DNA of 34,199 nucleotides from an uncultured Caulobacterales bacterium (GCA_903858685.1 CAIOJR010000154.1:1-34199), one strand, 5' to 3'. Shown: positions 7,848-17,117, counted from the first letter of the stretch. The notes: generated by a model not told the origin, from the letters alone. Made by a program: numbers and translations.

Positions 7848-8503
7848 AACTTGTAGCCCACGCCAGCCGACACCACCCAGGGATCGAGATCGACGCTGGA
7901 GGTCAACGCGCCGCCATTGATCGTGGCCTTGGTGTTGAAGAACACCTTCTTCACATCAAGGTTCAGGCTCCATTTGCCCTGCAGGGCGTAGTCGAAGCCC
8001 GCCTGCAAGGCTGTGCCGGCGCCGTCCTTCAGCTTGGTGGTGAAGCCGTTCTTGTTCGAACCGCCGTAGAAAATCATGTAGTTGACGCCAGCGCCGACAT
8101 AGGGGCTGAACTTCGCCTTGGGCGCAAAGTGGTATTGCAGCGACAGGACCGGCGGCAGAACCCAGGTGTCATAGATCTTTACATTGGTCGTACCGCCCAC
8201 GGCCTTGACCGAATGGTCGGAGGTTCCCGCGATCAGTTCAGCCGCCAGATTGTCGGTGAAGAAATAGGTCAGGCCAATGGTCGGCACATAGCTGTCGCTG
8301 ACATTGGCTTTCAGGCCGGTGTCGGCGCCAGCCGCGGTCATCACGCTGTTACCGGCGTCCGGAGAAACGTCGGTCATGCGCACGTTCAGCATGATCGTGC
8401 CCTTAGCCTTGGGCTGAAAGGCGTCATCGGCATGAGCCGCGCCGGCCAGAGCCAGGGCGGCGGCGCCGGCCAGAAGCGCAGTTTGGAAACGGTTGGTCAT
8501 CAT
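7844..8503 (-). CDS. OmpW family outer-membrane protein
   Basis: A 219-residue small outer-membrane beta-barrel. The first 26 residues form a signal peptide (two Met, basic patch, Ala/Leu core, AHA cleavage site before DDAFQP). The mature part has alternating beta-strand segments, including VPTIGLTYFFTDNLAAELIAG and APKAKFSPYVGAGVNYMIFY, typical of the eight-stranded OmpW barrel. It ends in aromatic YKF as outer-membrane proteins do. OmpW proteins form a narrow hydrophobic channel for small nonpolar molecules; the cargo is unknown. An AGGGGATAA segment precedes the paired start codons at 8503 and 8500. It is transcribed divergently from pepN and appears monocistronic. Confidence 0.9.
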   Translation of the reverse strand: MMTNRFQTALLAGAAALALAGAAHADDAFQPKAKGTIMLNVRMTDVSPDAGNSVMTAAGADTGLKANVSDSYVPTIGLTYFFTDNLAAELIAGTSDHSVKAVGGTTNVKIYDTWVLPPVLSLQYHFAPKAKFSPYVGAGVNYMIFYGGSNKNGFTTKLKDGAGTALQAGFDYALQGKWSLNLDVKKVFFNTKATINGGALTSSVDLDPWVVSAGVGYKF

Positions 8504-8592
8504 TTATCCCCTGTGTAGTCGTTGCGCCGCGCCAGTGACTCGACAAAGCGACGTCGACGACAGGGTTGAACGCCCCCTGAACAATTCGCGCT

Positions 8593-8614
8593 TTGACGCG
8601 GCTCAAGGTTATTC
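8593..8614 (+). promoter_or_regulatory. Possible promoter element upstream of pepN
   Basis: TTGACGC at 8593-8599 matches the Caulobacter -35 well. The following GTTATTC (8608-8614) is a poor -10 at a short spacing of 8 bases. Only the -35-like match is convincing. Confidence 0.25.
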
Positions 8615-8655
8615 AGCCTGTGGCCGAGGCGTGGCCTTGGCGCTACACCTTGCAC

Positions 8656-11274
8656 ATGCGCACAGAGTCCCCCGCCCCGATCCGCCTGGCCGAATACCGG
8701 CCCTTCCCGTTTGCCATCCAGTCGATCGACATGGATTTCCAGCTCTCGCCGAACGCAACGCGCGTCACGACGCGGCTCAGCGTCGCGCGAACAGGCGAGG
8801 CGGACGCCGCGCTGGTGCTGGACGGCGTGCGGCTCAAGCTGCTGTCCGTCGCGGTCGACGGGGCGACGCTGCGGCCCGACCAGTATCAGCTCAGCCCCGA
8901 ACACCTGACCCTGCCCGATCTGCCCGACCAGTTCGTGCTCCAGACCGAGGTGGAGATCGCGCCGGCGTCCAATACCGCGCTGGAGGGGCTCTATATGTCG
9001 GGCGGTCGCTTCTGCACCCAATGCGAGGCGGAGGGCTTTCGCAAGATCACCTACTTCCCCGACAGACCAGACGTCCTGAGCCGTTTCACCGTGCGGATCA
9101 CCGCCGACCTCGCCTTCCCCCATCTGTTGTCCAACGGAAATCTGATTGAACAGGGAGACGCCGAAGACGGGCGCCACTTCGCCGTCTGGAACGATCCCTT
9201 CCCCAAGCCCGCCTATCTGTTCGCCCTGGTGGCGGGCGCCCTTGACGTGCTGGACGACAACTTCATCACCATGAGCGGGCGCCAGATCGCGCTGCGCATC
9301 TTTGTCGATCCCGGCCAGTCGTCGCGCGCCGCCTACGCCATGGACGCTCTGAAACGCTCCATGCTCTGGGACGAGCAGGTGTTCGGGCGTGAATACGACC
9401 TCGATCTGTTCATGATCGTCGCTGTTCGCGATTTCAACTTCGGGGCCATGGAGAACAAGGGGTTGAACGTCTTCAACTCGTCACTGCTTCTGGCTGACGA
9501 GGCCACCGCCACTGACGCCGATTTCGAGCGCATCGAGAGCGTGGTGGCCCACGAATATTTTCACAACTGGACCGGCAACCGGATCACCTGCCGCGACTGG
9601 TTCCAGCTATGTCTGAAGGAAGGTCTGACAGTTTTCCGTGATCAGAGCTTTTCCGCCGACCAGCGCGGCGAGACGGTGCAGCGCATCAAGGACGTCAAGA
9701 TGCTGCGCGCCCGCCAGTTCCCCGAGGATGGCGGTCCGATGGCCCATCCCGTGCGCCCGTCGAGCTATGTGAAGATCGACAACTTCTATACCGCCACCAT
9801 CTATGAAAAGGGCGCGGAGGTGATCCGCATGCTCAAGACCCTGATCGGCGACGATGCGTTCCGGGCGGGCATGGATATCTATTTCGCGCGCTGGGACGGC
9901 TGCGCCACGACGGTCGAGGCCTTTATCGCCTGTTTTTCCGAAGCCAGCCAGCGCGACCTGACGGGCTTTTTCAACTGGTATGAGCAGGCGGGAACGCCGG
10001 AAGTGCGGATCGCCCGGGACTATGACGCAGCGTCAAAGGTCCTGACCCTGACATTGGCTCAGACCACAGCGCCAACGCCGGGGCAGCCGACTAAAAAAGC
10101 CCTGCCGATTCCGGTCCGGATCGGCCTTCTCGACAGCCAGGGCGCGTCCCTGTCGGCACGCCTTGACGATGTGACCGCCGATCAGCATCTGGTGGTTCTG
10201 ACCGAAGACATGATGACTGTGCGGCTTGAGGACGTGGCCGCCCCGCCGGTGGTGTCGGCATTGCGCGGGTTCTCGGCGCCGGTCAAGCTGGTGACGGACG
10301 CCGCGCCGCGCGACAACTATGTGTTGATGGCGTCCGACGTGGATCAGTTCAACCGATGGGAAGCCAGTCAGGTGCTGGCGCGCGACCTCATCCTCAGCCG
10401 CGCAGCAGGCCGCCCCGACGAGACGGGCGAGGAGCGGTTCGCCGAGGCGCTCGGGCGTTCGCTGGCCGACGACGACGCCGAACCCGCCTTCCGGGCCCTC
10501 ATGCTGGGCCTGCCGAGCGAAGCCGATCTGGCGCTGGAGGTGGCAGGCCCGGTCGATCCTGCCGCCATCCACGAAGCTCGCGACGCGCTGCGCACACGCA
10601 TCAGCGCACATCTGGGCGACCTGTTGCGCAGGCTGCATACGGGATTGCAGAGTGTCGACGCGTTTTCGCCTGATGCGGCTCAGGCGGGCCGACGCGCGCT
10701 GCGGAATGCGGCCCTGGACCTGATTTCAGCCCTTCCGGACGCCCATGCTGTGGCGCGAGCCGAGGGGCACTTCCATTCCGCCTCCAATATGACCGACATG
10801 ATGGGCGGCCTGTCCGCACTGATGCAGGTCGGCGGCGACACATTCGACCGCGCGCTCACCGATTTCTACGCCAGATGGCGGACGGAACCGCTGGTGATCG
10901 ACAAGTGGTTCTCCATCCAGGCGCGCTCGCCCGCCGACGACGTCCTGGGCCGCGTGCTAGGCCTGACCGCTCATCCAGACTTTGATGCGAAAAACCCCAA
11001 CCGCCTGAGGGCGCTCGTGCAGGGGTTCAGCGTCGGCAATCCTTATCGTTTCCATGCTCCCGATGGGGCGGGCTATCGTTTCCTGGCGGATCAGATCATC
11101 GCAGTGGACAGTATCAACCCGATGGTGGCCGCACGTCTGCTTGAGCCCCTGGGCGGCTGGTCACGGTATGAACGCGCGCGCGCCGACAAGATGAAGGCGG
11201 AGCTGAAACGCATTGCGACGGGAGAGCGCGTTTCCAAAAACGTTTTGGAACTGGCCTCAAAAGCGCTCGGCTAA
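8656..11274 (+). CDS. pepN: Aminopeptidase N (M1 family metallopeptidase)
   Basis: An 872-residue cytosolic zinc aminopeptidase of the E. coli PepN type. It has the substrate N-terminus motif GAMEN at 263-267, the zinc site HEYFH at 299-303, and the third ligand E322 in LKEGLTVFRD. The N-terminal beta domain covers roughly 1-190, the catalytic domain 190-440, and the remainder forms the middle beta and long helical C-terminal domains (DUF3458-type). It trims N-terminal residues from peptides. The frame opens at a TTG at 8593, but ATG 8656 (MRTESPAPIRLAEYRPF) fits the family start, so I used it. The PleC-like kinase gene starts 98 bases after its stop. A striking AT-rich palindrome lies inside its last codons (11232-11250). 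Confidence 0.95.
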   Translation: MRTESPAPIRLAEYRPFPFAIQSIDMDFQLSPNATRVTTRLSVARTGEADAALVLDGVRLKLLSVAVDGATLRPDQYQLSPEHLTLPDLPDQFVLQTEVEIAPASNTALEGLYMSGGRFCTQCEAEGFRKITYFPDRPDVLSRFTVRITADLAFPHLLSNGNLIEQGDAEDGRHFAVWNDPFPKPAYLFALVAGALDVLDDNFITMSGRQIALRIFVDPGQSSRAAYAMDALKRSMLWDEQVFGREYDLDLFMIVAVRDFNFGAMENKGLNVFNSSLLLADEATATDADFERIESVVAHEYFHNWTGNRITCRDWFQLCLKEGLTVFRDQSFSADQRGETVQRIKDVKMLRARQFPEDGGPMAHPVRPSSYVKIDNFYTATIYEKGAEVIRMLKTLIGDDAFRAGMDIYFARWDGCATTVEAFIACFSEASQRDLTGFFNWYEQAGTPEVRIARDYDAASKVLTLTLAQTTAPTPGQPTKKALPIPVRIGLLDSQGASLSARLDDVTADQHLVVLTEDMMTVRLEDVAAPPVVSALRGFSAPVKLVTDAAPRDNYVLMASDVDQFNRWEASQVLARDLILSRAAGRPDETGEERFAEALGRSLADDDAEPAFRALMLGLPSEADLALEVAGPVDPAAIHEARDALRTRISAHLGDLLRRLHTGLQSVDAFSPDAAQAGRRALRNAALDLISALPDAHAVARAEGHFHSASNMTDMMGGLSALMQVGGDTFDRALTDFYARWRTEPLVIDKWFSIQARSPADDVLGRVLGLTAHPDFDAKNPNRLRALVQGFSVGNPYRFHAPDGAGYRFLADQIIAVDSINPMVAARLLEPLGGWSRYERARADKMKAELKRIATGERVSKNVLELASKALG
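11232..11250. repeat. AT-rich perfect palindrome inside the 3' end of pepN
   Basis: TTCCAAAAACGTTTTGGAA has perfect 8-base arms around a 3-base centre, in otherwise GC-rich coding sequence, 24 bases before the pepN stop and about 120 bases upstream of the kinase start. It uses TTG and AAA codons, unlike the CTG/AAG preference around it. It could be an operator for the kinase gene or an RNA hairpin. Confidence 0.5.
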
Positions 11275-11372
11275 TCACGCGAAGCAGTTATATCTCCGTT
11301 ATTCAGGGCCTGTTAGGGAATCGGAGGGGCGCGGAGTTGGTCGGACGCGCTAGACTAGGGGCGGCATCCAAA

Positions 11373-13910
11373 ATGTCCGGCGCTGACACCGCCGGGGCTG
11401 GGCAAGCCTTGACCAGACCCTTCCCTGCGCGGTCACGGATACTGGTGCTGAGCGCGCTGCTGCTGTTGTCGGCCTATACTGTCTTTGCCGGTCTGCGCAT
11501 TCATCAGGGCGCCGACAGGGTGACGGAAAGCTCCGCCCTGAAGCCGGCGGTGGACGCCGCCGCCGGCAGGCTGAACGCCCGCGCCGCCCCTCTGAAATCA
11601 GCCGCTGAAGCCGCAGCCCATCTTTTGTCAAAGAGCCGTGACACCGAGCCGCTGGAGGCTGCGGAACTGGCGCTGAAGCTCGCAGGACCGGGTGCGCTGG
11701 GCGCAGCGGTGGTGCGCGATGGCGAGGTGATCGGCGCGGCGGGACAGGGGGCGCGGTTTCATTGGCTGGACGCCGTGCGCGGCCAGGCGTCGACCATCAC
11801 CCAGATGGGACTGGCCCGATCGGGCGACGCCAGCCTCTATACCGTAACGCCCGCGGGAGACGCGGCCCGGCCGACCTATCTGGTGATCGCCTCGGACCTG
11901 AGCCTGTTCAGCGCAGACCTGGCCGGAGCGCCTCTGCGATCTGGCGTATCGCGCCTGTTGGTTCAGCACGACGGCCTGGTGGTTTCACCGCGCGCCGCCA
12001 AGGGCCCAAATACGCTGGACGGACTGGTCGGTCTGGATCTCTCGCGCATCAAGGCGGACGTTGCGGCAGGCGGCGAAACCGCAGTGGTCAATCCCGACCA
12101 CCATCGCACGCGCCTGTCCGCGGCCCCGGTCGGCGCAACGGGCCTTTTTGTCATCGACACCACGCCCGCCGATCTATTGGCGACCGAAGAGCGCCGGGCG
12201 CTGGCTGCAGACACTGTGTCGCTGCTGGCGCCTCTGGTGGTGGGCATCATACTGGCCCTCGTGGTGTTTCGTCAGGCCCGCAAGGCTGAGCTGGAACAGC
12301 AACAGCGCAGCGACAGCGAGCGCAAGTTTCGCAATGCCGTCGAGGCGGCCCATTGCGGCATCTGGGAATGGCGCATCCGCGACGACATGGTTTTCCTCTC
12401 CGACGTGACGGGCGTGATGTTCGGCTGGGGCGGCGGCGGCGTGGCGCAGGGACAGGAAGTGCTGGCCCGGATCGCACCGGAACACCGGGAGCGGGTGCGG
12501 CTGGCCCTAGCCGATGCGGCGGAGCACGGGGCCTTTGACGTGACCTTCAAGGTGCCGGGCCCGGACGGTCCCGCCTGGATTGATGCGCGCGGTCAGGGCT
12601 TTGGCGAGCGTGACGAGCTTGGCTATTCCGCCATTCTGGGCGTGGCGCTGGACGTGACTCAGGAAAGGCTTGCTCAGGCCCGGGTGATTTCGGCTGAAGA
12701 ACGCCTGAACGACGCCATTGAAAGCGTTTCAGAGGCTTTTGTGCTGTGGGACCGGCGCGGACGTCTGATCATGTCCAACCGCAATTATCAGGAGTTCTTC
12801 AATCTTGAAGCGCGCCTGTTGAAGCCGGGCGTGCGGCGCGACATGATCCAGAAGGTGGCGGAAGTGGCGGTGCGCGCCCACCAGCCTGCGCCCGACGGAC
12901 GCCCCGGCGTGCGCGAGGCCGAAATGCTGGACGGGCGCTGGCTTCAGATTTCCGAACGCCGCACTTCCGATGGCGGCCTTGTCATGACCGCCGCCGACAT
13001 CACCGCTGTGAAGCGGCAGGAAGAGGCGCGGCGACGCAACGAACAGGCCCTGCAACGCGCCGTGATCCGGCTGGAGGAAAGCGGCGCCGAGATGGCGGAA
13101 CTGGCCTACAAGTACGAGCAGGAAAAGATCCGCGCCCAGCAGGCCAACGCGGCCAAGAGCGAGTTCCTGGCCAATATGAGCCACGAACTGCGAACGCCTC
13201 TGAATGCGATCAATGGCTTCTCCGAAATGATGTCGATGGAGATGCTCGGGCCACTGGGCGATGCGCGCTACAAGGAATACGCCCACGACATTCTGGGCTC
13301 GGGGCAGCACCTGCTGGCCGTGATCAACGACATTCTGGACATGGCCAAGATCGAAGCTGGCAAGCACAGCCTGAACCTGGAGGCCGTCGATCTGAGAAGC
13401 GTCGCCGAAGACGCCACCCGCCTGATGCGCAACCGGGCTGAGGCGGGCGGGTTGACCCTGAGCGTGGAGATGGGCGACCTGCCGATCGTGGAGGCGGATC
13501 CACGCGCCGTGAAGCAGGTTCTGCTGAACCTCTTGTCCAATGCGGTGAAGTTCACCCCGCGCGGCGGTCAGGTCAAGATTGCCGCGCGCCGCGTGTCCGA
13601 TCGGGTGCGGATCAGCGTCATGGATACTGGCATAGGCATCGCCAAGAACGATCTGGCCCGCCTGGCGCGCCCGTTCGAGCAGGTGGAGAGCCAGTTGGCC
13701 AAGACCCAGCAGGGCACAGGCCTGGGACTGGCCCTGTCCAAATCTCTGGTCGAAATGCATGAAGGTCGGCTGGAGCTGATCAGCGAGCCCGGGCGCGGCA
13801 CCACTGTCAGCTTCGTTCTGCCGATCCAGCAGCGCCATGCGCCAGATCGCGCCTCGGCGTCGGATCTGGCGGCTGCGACGACGCCTAGCCTGGCCAGGGC
13901 CAAGGCATAA
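11373..13910 (+). CDS. pleC: PleC-like PAS sensor histidine kinase
   Basis: An 845-residue membrane histidine kinase. TM1 is at about 22-44, a periplasmic sensor at 45-279 and TM2 at about 280-300. Two PAS domains follow (about 313-433 and 441-548), then a coiled coil, HisKA with phospho-acceptor H604 in NMSHELRTPLNAINGFSE, and HATPase with NLLSNAVKF, DTGIGIA and GTGLGLAL boxes. Length, layout and the HisKA wording closely match Caulobacter PleC, the bifunctional kinase/phosphatase of DivK and PleD at the flagellated pole. Close relatives such as DivJ have a different N-terminus, so PleC fits best. The frame opens at TTG 11337; ATG 11373 has an AGGGGCGG site upstream. No response regulator is adjacent, as expected for an orphan polar kinase. 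Confidence 0.82.
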   Translation: MSGADTAGAGQALTRPFPARSRILVLSALLLLSAYTVFAGLRIHQGADRVTESSALKPAVDAAAGRLNARAAPLKSAAEAAAHLLSKSRDTEPLEAAELALKLAGPGALGAAVVRDGEVIGAAGQGARFHWLDAVRGQASTITQMGLARSGDASLYTVTPAGDAARPTYLVIASDLSLFSADLAGAPLRSGVSRLLVQHDGLVVSPRAAKGPNTLDGLVGLDLSRIKADVAAGGETAVVNPDHHRTRLSAAPVGATGLFVIDTTPADLLATEERRALAADTVSLLAPLVVGIILALVVFRQARKAELEQQQRSDSERKFRNAVEAAHCGIWEWRIRDDMVFLSDVTGVMFGWGGGGVAQGQEVLARIAPEHRERVRLALADAAEHGAFDVTFKVPGPDGPAWIDARGQGFGERDELGYSAILGVALDVTQERLAQARVISAEERLNDAIESVSEAFVLWDRRGRLIMSNRNYQEFFNLEARLLKPGVRRDMIQKVAEVAVRAHQPAPDGRPGVREAEMLDGRWLQISERRTSDGGLVMTAADITAVKRQEEARRRNEQALQRAVIRLEESGAEMAELAYKYEQEKIRAQQANAAKSEFLANMSHELRTPLNAINGFSEMMSMEMLGPLGDARYKEYAHDILGSGQHLLAVINDILDMAKIEAGKHSLNLEAVDLRSVAEDATRLMRNRAEAGGLTLSVEMGDLPIVEADPRAVKQVLLNLLSNAVKFTPRGGQVKIAARRVSDRVRISVMDTGIGIAKNDLARLARPFEQVESQLAKTQQGTGLGLALSKSLVEMHEGRLELISEPGRGTTVSFVLPIQQRHAPDRASASDLAAATTPSLARAKA

Positions 13911-14033
13911 GTCCCCTACCCCATGTTGGACCTTCGCCCGCATTGCACAGCCAGCCGAAACATGGTGGCCTGAGATCTGTTGCAGGTTGCAACGCCTGAT
14001 GCTCCGGTCCTGTTTGATTTTTGAGGAATCCTG

Positions 14034-15452
14034 ATGCGCCTTACCGCCGCCCTGGCCACAGCCATCGCCCTTTGCGGCGCGAGTTTCGCCTTAGCCCAGA
14101 GCGCCACGCCGGATCCGACCGAGCCCGGCTTCCGCGCGCTCTACAAGGAACTGGTCGAGACCAACACAACCCTGTCGACGGGAGATTGCACCCTGGCGGC
14201 CCAGCGGATGGCCGCGCGCCTGAAATCAGCCGGATATGCGGATCAGGACGTGAAGGTCTTCTTCACGCCGGACCATCCAAAGGAAGGCGGGCTGGTGGCG
14301 GTGCTGCATGGCCGCGACCCCAAGGCCAAGGCCATCCTGCTTCTGGCCCACATCGACGTGGTGGAGGCCAAGCGCGCCGACTGGACGCGCGACCCGTTCA
14401 CCCTGATCGAGGAAGGCGGCTATTTCTATGCGCGCGGCGCCTCTGATGACAAGGCCATGGCGGCGTCCTTCACCGACGTCATGGTCCGCTACCGGCAGGA
14501 GGGCTTCAAACCTCGTCGCGATGTCAAGCTGGCCCTGACCTGCGGCGAGGAAAGCGGATCAGCCGCGTTTAATGGCGCCGACTGGCTGGTGCAGAACCAC
14601 AAGGACTGGATCGACGCCGCCTTCGCCCTGAATGAAGGCGCTGGCGGTCTGATGGACGCCTCCGGCAAGCACATCTATCTGGGGATTCAGGCCGGCGAGA
14701 AGGTCTATCAGGACTTCCGGCTGGAGACGACCAATCCGGGCGGCCACTCTTCGCGCCCTGTCCCGGACAACGCCATCTACCATCTGGCCGGGGGGCTGAC
14801 CCGACTGGCGAGCTATGACTTCCCGCTTCAGATGACCGACACGACCAGGGCCTATTTCAGCCGCACCGGCGCCCTGATCGGGGGCGAGACCGGCGCAGCC
14901 ATGATCGCCCTGGCCAAGGATCCGACGGACAGAGCGGCTGAAGCGATCGTTTCGCGTGATTCCAGTTGGCATTCGATGCTGCGGACGACCTGCGTGGCCA
15001 CCATGCTAGACGGCGGCCACGCCACCAACGCCCTGCCGCAGCGTGCGGGGGCCAATGTCAATTGCCGGATCTTTCCGGGCGTCTCCGTCGCCAGTGTCAA
15101 GGAGACCCTGGAAAGGGTCATCGCCGACCCGAAGGTGAGCGTGACCGTCTCTGGCGAGTTGTCGCCAACGCCCGCTCCCCCGCCCCTGTCGCCTGCCGTG
15201 CTGGGCCCTGCGGAAAAGGTCGCCCATGAAATGTGGGGCGACATTCCCATCATTCCGGCCATGTCGACGGGCGCGACAGACAGCCGCTTTCTCAATGCCG
15301 GCGGCATTGCCAGCTACGGCCTGAGCGGCATGTTCAGCGAGCCGACCAGTTCAGGCGTGCACGGCCTGAATGAGCGCATTCAGGTCCGAGCCCTCCTGGA
15401 GGGACGCGAGTATCTCTATCGCGTGGTCAAGATCTATTCGGACGCCAAATAG
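14034..15452 (+). CDS. Secreted M20 family metallopeptidase
   Basis: A 472-residue exported zinc peptidase. Residues 1-22 form a signal peptide (MRLTAALATAIALCGASFALAQ). The metal site is visible as LLLAHIDVV (H106, D108), RGASDDK (D138, bridging), GEESG (catalytic E172 and ligand E173) and a C-terminal HGLNERI His. The dimerisation domain starts near NPGGHSS (H238). M20 enzymes remove amino acids from peptides or acylated amino acids; here this would occur in the periplasm. The ATG has a GAGGA site. It starts 123 bases after the PleC-like kinase gene and probably has its own promoter. Its specificity (dipeptidase, carboxypeptidase or aminoacylase) cannot be told. Confidence 0.92.
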   Translation: MRLTAALATAIALCGASFALAQSATPDPTEPGFRALYKELVETNTTLSTGDCTLAAQRMAARLKSAGYADQDVKVFFTPDHPKEGGLVAVLHGRDPKAKAILLLAHIDVVEAKRADWTRDPFTLIEEGGYFYARGASDDKAMAASFTDVMVRYRQEGFKPRRDVKLALTCGEESGSAAFNGADWLVQNHKDWIDAAFALNEGAGGLMDASGKHIYLGIQAGEKVYQDFRLETTNPGGHSSRPVPDNAIYHLAGGLTRLASYDFPLQMTDTTRAYFSRTGALIGGETGAAMIALAKDPTDRAAEAIVSRDSSWHSMLRTTCVATMLDGGHATNALPQRAGANVNCRIFPGVSVASVKETLERVIADPKVSVTVSGELSPTPAPPPLSPAVLGPAEKVAHEMWGDIPIIPAMSTGATDSRFLNAGGIASYGLSGMFSEPTSSGVHGLNERIQVRALLEGREYLYRVVKIYSDAK

Positions 15453-15476
15453 GCTTGGGGACCCGTCCGGGCGCGC

Positions 15477-16262
15477 CTAGCGAAAGCCGCCCGGCTCGTC
15501 CACATCCATCCATCCATCGAGAAAGTCGAACACCTTTCCCTTGAAACTGGCGTGGGTGATGGTGGCGAAGTGATCGCAGCCGGGCAGACTGACCGCCTTG
15601 GCGCCGGGGATCGCCTCCGCCAGCCCTTCCGGGCTGCCAGCCAGCAGATCACGCGCCCCTGCAACCACAAGCGTGGGCGCGCGCACCGCGAACAATGCGT
15701 CAGGGTCAAACCCATGTCCCTCGCCGCGTGAGCAGGCGGCCAGAGCCAGTCGGTCCTCGCCCTGCTCGTCGGCGAAATGACGGAAGCTTTTCAGAAGCGG
15801 ATTGTCGATCGCCTCCAAATCCTCAGTCTCCATTGCCTGCGCCATCTGGTCGATATGGCGGGGCGGATCAAAGATGCGCGCGCCGATCCCCCCCAGCACC
15901 AGATGATCAAAGCGGTGCGAATGGTCGAGCGCCGCTATCAGCGAAAGCCGCGCGCCGAGTGAAAAACCGATCAGTGTCGCCCGCTCGACCTCCAGATGAT
16001 CCATCAGCGCGATGATGTCCGACGCCATGGCGCTCTGACCATAATCCGACGGGTCGTGTGATTTCTCGCTCTGCCCATGTCCGCGAAGATCGAGGGCGAT
16101 CAGTCGCTCGCGCCGCTTTTCCATGGCCGCATACCAACCCGTCCGACGCCAGCCCTCGGCCCGGTTGGACGAAAAGCCGTGCACCAGCACCACCGTCTTC
16201 AAATCAGGACTGCCAATATCGTCATAGGCGATGGTCTGCCCGCTGGCGTTCGTGAAGTTCAA
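15477..16262 (-). CDS. Alpha/beta hydrolase
   Basis: A 261-residue alpha/beta-fold hydrolase, standard length. The oxyanion HG is at residues 28-29 (VLVHGFSSN), the nucleophile is S101 in GFSLGARLS, the acid lies in the late GARDLLAGSPEG strand, and the base is the His of GCDHFATITH. There is no signal peptide, so it is cytosolic. It resembles the 3-oxoadipate enol-lactonase/esterase group, but the substrate is unknown. The start is TTG at 16262, supported by a GGGAGG ribosome site eight bases before it. It converges on the M20 peptidase gene with a 24-base gap and diverges from the CPBP-fold gene. Confidence 0.88.
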   Translation of the reverse strand: MNFTNASGQTIAYDDIGSPDLKTVVLVHGFSSNRAEGWRRTGWYAAMEKRRERLIALDLRGHGQSEKSHDPSDYGQSAMASDIIALMDHLEVERATLIGFSLGARLSLIAALDHSHRFDHLVLGGIGARIFDPPRHIDQMAQAMETEDLEAIDNPLLKSFRHFADEQGEDRLALAACSRGEGHGFDPDALFAVRAPTLVVAGARDLLAGSPEGLAEAIPGAKAVSLPGCDHFATITHASFKGKVFDFLDGWMDVDEPGGFR

Positions 16263-16382
16263 GGCTCTGGCCTCCCAGGATCTGGTGCGAATATGGCGAC
16301 TTCATTTCGGCGACCATGCCGCCAGATGGCCGCGCGCGCCAGTCTGACCTTACGAGAGCGCAGCCCGCGCCAATTTCCCCTA

Positions 16383-16405
16383 TTGACAGTCTCAGGCCTG
16401 ATACC
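16383..16405 (+). promoter_or_regulatory. Candidate promoter for the CPBP-fold gene
   Basis: TTGACA (16383-16388) followed after 11 bases by GATACC (16400-16405) resembles a sigma-73-type promoter with the short spacing used in Caulobacter. It lies 22 bases before the GTG start at 16428. Confidence 0.35.
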
Positions 16406-16427
16406 CGACTTGCCGCCCTGACGGGGC

Positions 16428-17117
16428 GTGGAGTCCGTCGCGACCGGAGAGACGCTGTTGCTGGACATCGCCCTGACAATCGCCCTCACCCTCATTGTGC
16501 CGATTTACAATATCGTGCGCCAGAGCCGGACCGCGGGACAGCCAGCCGAGCCCCGTCTGACGCGCTATCGCCGCGCCCTGCTGCTGGCGCTGGGGCTGGA
16601 CGCAGTCCTGGTCGTGGACTGGATCGTGGGCGGGCGCAGCCTGACCATGCTTGGGCTCGATGCGCCGCTGAGCATAGCGGGACGTTACGGGCTGATCCTG
16701 GCGGGGATCGCACTGTGTCTGCTGGCCCTGTTCACTGCGACCGCCCGCGCAAGGGATGAAGCTCAACCGCCCGCCGACGCCCTGGAGATGCTGCCTCAAA
16801 CACCGCAGGAGGTGCGACTGTTCCTTCTGCTCAGTCTGGTCCTGGGCGTCAGTTGGGAACTGTTGTTTCGCGGCTATCTGCTCTGGTCGCTCAACCCGGT
16901 GTTCGGCGCTGGCGGTGCGGTGGCCGTGGCGGCGCTAGCCTACGCCGCAAGCCATGGCTTCAAGACGACGGGCAAGCTGATCGGCAGTCTGATTTCCGCC
17001 CTGCTCTTCACCACCGCCTACGCCCTTAGCCATAGTTTGTGGTGGCTGATCATGCTGCACGCCGGTCTGCCGATCATCGGCGTTCTGATCGGCCGGCGAA
17101 GGCCAAAAGACGTCTAA
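16428..17117 (+). CDS. CPBP-fold (Rce1/Abi-like) membrane protein with altered catalytic motifs
   Basis: A 229-residue membrane protein with about six to seven hydrophobic segments and a short cytosolic loop at 105-128. The WELLFRGYLLWSL stretch (143 onward) lines up with motif 1 (EExxxR) of the CPBP/Rce1 intramembrane proteases. AYAASH (H176) matches motif 2 (FxxxH), and LHAGLP (H211) matches motif 3 (HxxxN/D). The first motif-1 Glu is Trp143, and the final Asn/Asp is Pro215. In Rce1 these positions are catalytic, so this copy may bind rather than cut, or may use other residues. The start is GTG 16428; the ribosome site is modest. Its stop overlaps that of the convergent DUF3237 gene by four bases. 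The function is unknown. Confidence 0.75.
   Translation: MESVATGETLLLDIALTIALTLIVPIYNIVRQSRTAGQPAEPRLTRYRRALLLALGLDAVLVVDWIVGGRSLTMLGLDAPLSIAGRYGLILAGIALCLLALFTATARARDEAQPPADALEMLPQTPQEVRLFLLLSLVLGVSWELLFRGYLLWSLNPVFGAGGAVAVAALAYAASHGFKTTGKLIGSLISALLFTTAYALSHSLWWLIMLHAGLPIIGVLIGRRRPKDV

Noticed and set aside
12729-13943. A 404-codon minus-strand frame opposite the PleC-like kinase
   Set aside because: Composition is dominated by Gln, His and Arg, as expected for the complement of a helical kinase; there is no ribosome site or domain.
13979-13993. GTTGCAGGTTGCAAC inverted repeat upstream of the M20 peptidase
   Set aside because: Arms are only six bases and there is no further context; this is expected by chance in a window of this size.
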